A DNA stretch of 64,000 bases from an uncultured Bacteroidales bacterium (GTDB lineage Bacteria; Bacteroidota; Bacteroidia; Bacteroidales; UBA932): positions 42,861-106,860 of the forward strand of contig CAKUYQ010000007.1 in assembly GCA_934717185.1 (NCBI GenBank). Reading direction: 5' to 3'. A program made the translations under genes and the position numbers. Positions 62,376 through 64,000 of this stretch are shown here, in pieces. The notes beneath the pieces were generated by a model. It had not been told where the DNA came from and made no database searches. It saw only the letters and a program-made list of their open reading frames with translations. Numbering within the stretch: the first letter of the stretch is position 1; each line of letters begins with the position of its first letter.

Positions 62376-63380
62376 ATGATAGATATTCTAAAAAGATTTT
62401 TAACATACGCCCTGCTTTTGGCAGGGTTGTCTGTTTTTGCAATTTCATGCGGTGGCAATGCCAATTCTGCAAATGCAACAAACGGAGGCAACAGCTCCGC
62501 AGCAGCAGAATCCGGCAATGCAACAGCCAACTCCAATGGTAGCACATCAACAGACAACACAAGTGCAACTGGCAATAGAGCAATAGTAGCAGGGAACCAG
62601 GCAGTACCGGCAGACTCGGAAAACAAAAATTGTCGGGAAGCGGAAAACAACGAAAATAGCATTAAAGAGATCAGCAAACCTGTAAAGGCCAAAAGGCTTA
62701 AAGCCATTGTAAAGGAGAAGTTTCCTCACGACAAATATGCGTACACTCAGGGGCTTTTCTTTGAGAACGGGGTGCTTTACGAGAGCTGCGGACAGTACGG
62801 GCAATCGAGCCTTAGAACTGTTGACCTTAAAACAGGTAAGGTGCTGAGTAAGTCTAACTTGGATTCAAAATATTTTGCCGAAGGTTCGGTAATTTTTGGC
62901 GGGAACCTCTATCTGCTCACATGGAGAGAGCAGGTATGTTTTGTTTATGAGCCATCTTCATTTAAAAAGGTTGGCGAGCTAAGATACAGCGGTGAAGGAT
63001 GGGGGCTTACAACAGACGGCAAAGAGCTGATAATGAGCAATGGCAGTGCAACTATTTCATTTTTGGATCCTATGACCCTTATGGAGAACAGAAGGATAAA
63101 TGTAACCCTCAACGGTAAGGCTGTAGACTATATTAACGAATTGGAGTATATAAACGGCGAGATCTGGGCCAATGTCTATTTAGAGAATTATATTGTTACC
63201 ATAGATCCCGGCTCGGGTTGCATTACATCTGTTATTGACTGCTCGGATGTATATCCGGCAACCGTTAGGAGTGCTCATGCAGATGTACTTAATGGCATAG
63301 CGTATAACAAAGAAGACGGAAGCATATACATTACCGGAAAGTACTGGCCTCATCTTTACAAGATTACAGTGTCTGAATAG
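62376..63380 (+). CDS. Glutaminyl-peptide cyclotransferase (plant/bacterial type), lipoprotein
   Basis: From the ATG at 62376 the protein has 334 residues. An ATG at 62355 is also in frame, but the sequence there is the edge of a repeat element. A lipoprotein signal (ILKRFLTYALLLAGLSVFAISC) is followed by a low-complexity linker of Ala/Asn/Ser/Gly/Thr (to about 90). Then the glutamine cyclotransferase propeller (PF05096) begins PHDKYAYTQGLFFENGVLYESCGQYGQSSLR. It would turn N-terminal glutamine of exported proteins into pyroglutamate. The long spacer should hold the enzyme off the membrane. Confidence 0.85.
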   Translation: MIDILKRFLTYALLLAGLSVFAISCGGNANSANATNGGNSSAAAESGNATANSNGSTSTDNTSATGNRAIVAGNQAVPADSENKNCREAENNENSIKEISKPVKAKRLKAIVKEKFPHDKYAYTQGLFFENGVLYESCGQYGQSSLRTVDLKTGKVLSKSNLDSKYFAEGSVIFGGNLYLLTWREQVCFVYEPSSFKKVGELRYSGEGWGLTTDGKELIMSNGSATISFLDPMTLMENRRINVTLNGKAVDYINELEYINGEIWANVYLENYIVTIDPGSGCITSVIDCSDVYPATVRSAHADVLNGIAYNKEDGSIYITGKYWPHLYKITVSE

Positions 63381-63391
63381 TTGCGATTTTT

Positions 63392-63433
63392 TTGGCTTTA
63401 GCGTTAGCGTTAGCGTTGGCATTGGCATTGGCA
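63392..63433. repeat. Short hexamer run H5
   Basis: TTGGCTTTAGCGTTAGCGTT and GGCATTGGCATTGGCA form a run of TTDGC-type hexamers just past the cyclotransferase stop. No right arm is visible nearby. Confidence 0.6.
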
Positions 63434-63487
63434 ATTTTAAAAGTAAAGAGAGTAGAGAAGGGATAGAGAGTAATTAGAAACATTTGT

Positions 63488-63650
63488 GAACGACTTGCCA
63501 ATCAACGAAAGAGCGGTTGCCGAAAGCAGCTTATAGGAAACGGTGTCTGTTGAAGGACCGTTAGGATGCAAAGCATACTAAAAGGGACGACTCAGCCGTT
63601 TCAAGCTGATTGAAGGCATAAGCAGTTGATTGACACGGAGAGAGAAACTG
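63488..63650. repeat. Structured repeat R, copy 2 (inverted)
   Basis: On the minus strand this matches R copy 1 (40958-41124) along its length, with the same GCCAATCA ends and the same GAAACGGC inner stem. The ATCCTAACGGTCCTTCAACAG stretch in the centre is identical over 20 bases. Confidence 0.7.
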
Positions 63651-63674
63651 TTTCTAATTACGAGTTGAAAGTAC

Positions 63675-63868
63675 AAACAAGTTTGGCTTTGCTCACTTAT
63701 CTTACGGAAAAAGTTCGCTTTCGCGCAGTTTTTCCTCGTCATGGCAAAGCTCAAACAAGTTTGGCTTTGCTCACTTATCTTACGGAAAAAGTTCGCTTTC
63801 GCGCAGTTTTTCCTCGTCATGGCAAAGCTCAAACAAGTTTGGCTTTGCTCACTTGACTTACGGAAAAA
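63675..63868. repeat. 78-bp tandem repeat, about 2.5 copies
   Basis: The unit starts GTTTGGCTTTGCTCACTTAT at 63681, 63759 and 63837, so the period is exactly 78 bases (26 codons). The first two copies are identical as far as I can see. The third breaks off after TTACGGAAAAAGTTCG. One frame stays open through it, but the peptide (AVFPRHGKAQTSLALLTYL repeated) has no gene-like start or context. Confidence 0.8.
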
Positions 63869-63942
63869 GTTCGTATTATTAAGAAATTTGCTTAAATCCC
63901 ATCTTTGACACTTGGGAAGGTCAGAAAAAGACAAAAAACGCC

Positions 63943-63972
63943 ACTACAGCTATCTGTAGCGGTGTTTTTTGA
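63943..63972. terminator. Hairpin terminator near the window end
   Basis: ACGCCACTACAG pairs with CTGTAGCGGTGT around TAT-type loop bases, with A and T runs on both sides. It can act in both directions. Confidence 0.8.
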
Positions 63973-64000
63973 AATTTTAAAACTTTGAACTTTGTAGCTA

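Noticed and set aside
63626..63856. A 76-codon frame through the 78-bp repeat
   Set aside because: It stays open only because the period is a multiple of three; it has no gene-like context.
63675..63868. Possible CRISPR array
   Set aside because: The 78-bp units are in direct contact with no variable spacers, and there are no cas genes.

Overview
The window is bacterial chromosomal DNA, most likely from the order Bacteroidales. The signs are outer-membrane beta-barrel proteins with a carboxypeptidase-like N-terminal domain, lipoproteins with SxC signal peptides, -7 boxes of the TAnnTTTG type in front of several genes and the RNase P RNA, few Shine-Dalgarno sequences, and a chromosomal MurQ/MurK-like/NagZ peptidoglycan-salvage set. 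Most of the DNA has moderate G+C with compact same-strand gene groups. One 8.8-kb gene (45044-53839) is far more A+T-rich than the rest.

Layout. 1-9037: housekeeping genes, with a partial mtaB at the edge, then folB, an RsmI-like methyltransferase, a metallo-beta-lactamase-fold hydrolase, mnmA, pssA, a DUF368 (PopT-type) transporter, a TPR protein, a DUF6913-like protein and a fadD-type ligase. 9082-27891: an accessory array of envelope genes. It has three copies of a two-gene module (small secreted protein with three CxxC pairs + outer-membrane barrel), a fourth different barrel, a peptide that looks like a GG-leader RiPP precursor, an orphan SPASM-domain protein lacking a radical-SAM core, a membrane-anchored TPR regulator, and a remnant of a second regulator. 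A block of clpB (lacking its N-domain), queE and two C1 peptidases interrupts the array between near-identical outward-facing terminators. 28061-42005: NagZ-type glycosidase with a defective beta-lactamase-like tail, transporters (MFS, CorA, MntP, SSS), recR, murQ, a MurK-like kinase, and a TPP-riboswitch-controlled TonB receptor plus PnuC/PnuT-type transporter, then an S1/P1 nuclease. 42290-44971: tRNA-Lys, a heavy-metal P-type ATPase and a Fur-family regulator.

45044-55255 is the most unusual part. A single intact 2931-codon gene carries the RNA-polymerase beta-prime-like catalytic signature (R-x-P-T ... S-I ... D-F-D-x-D) seen in the virion RNA polymerases of crAss-like phages. No other phage gene lies around it. 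Next to it are a collapsed duplicate of a serine hydrolase gene and an Abi-type HEPN gene with a structured leader. 55423-64000: serine hydrolase, acyl-ACP thioesterase, RNase P RNA, a membrane thioredoxin next to a fulvocin C-like cysteine-rich lipoprotein, pyrG and a glutamine cyclotransferase.

Several repeat families run through the window: three copies of a ~160-bp MITE, five intergenic elements with TTDGCK hexamer arms, an inverted pair of ~165-bp structured repeats, a 78-bp tandem repeat, and twelve copies of an 11-mer (TTRTCGGGAAG). Everything here is from reading the sequence; no database search was run.
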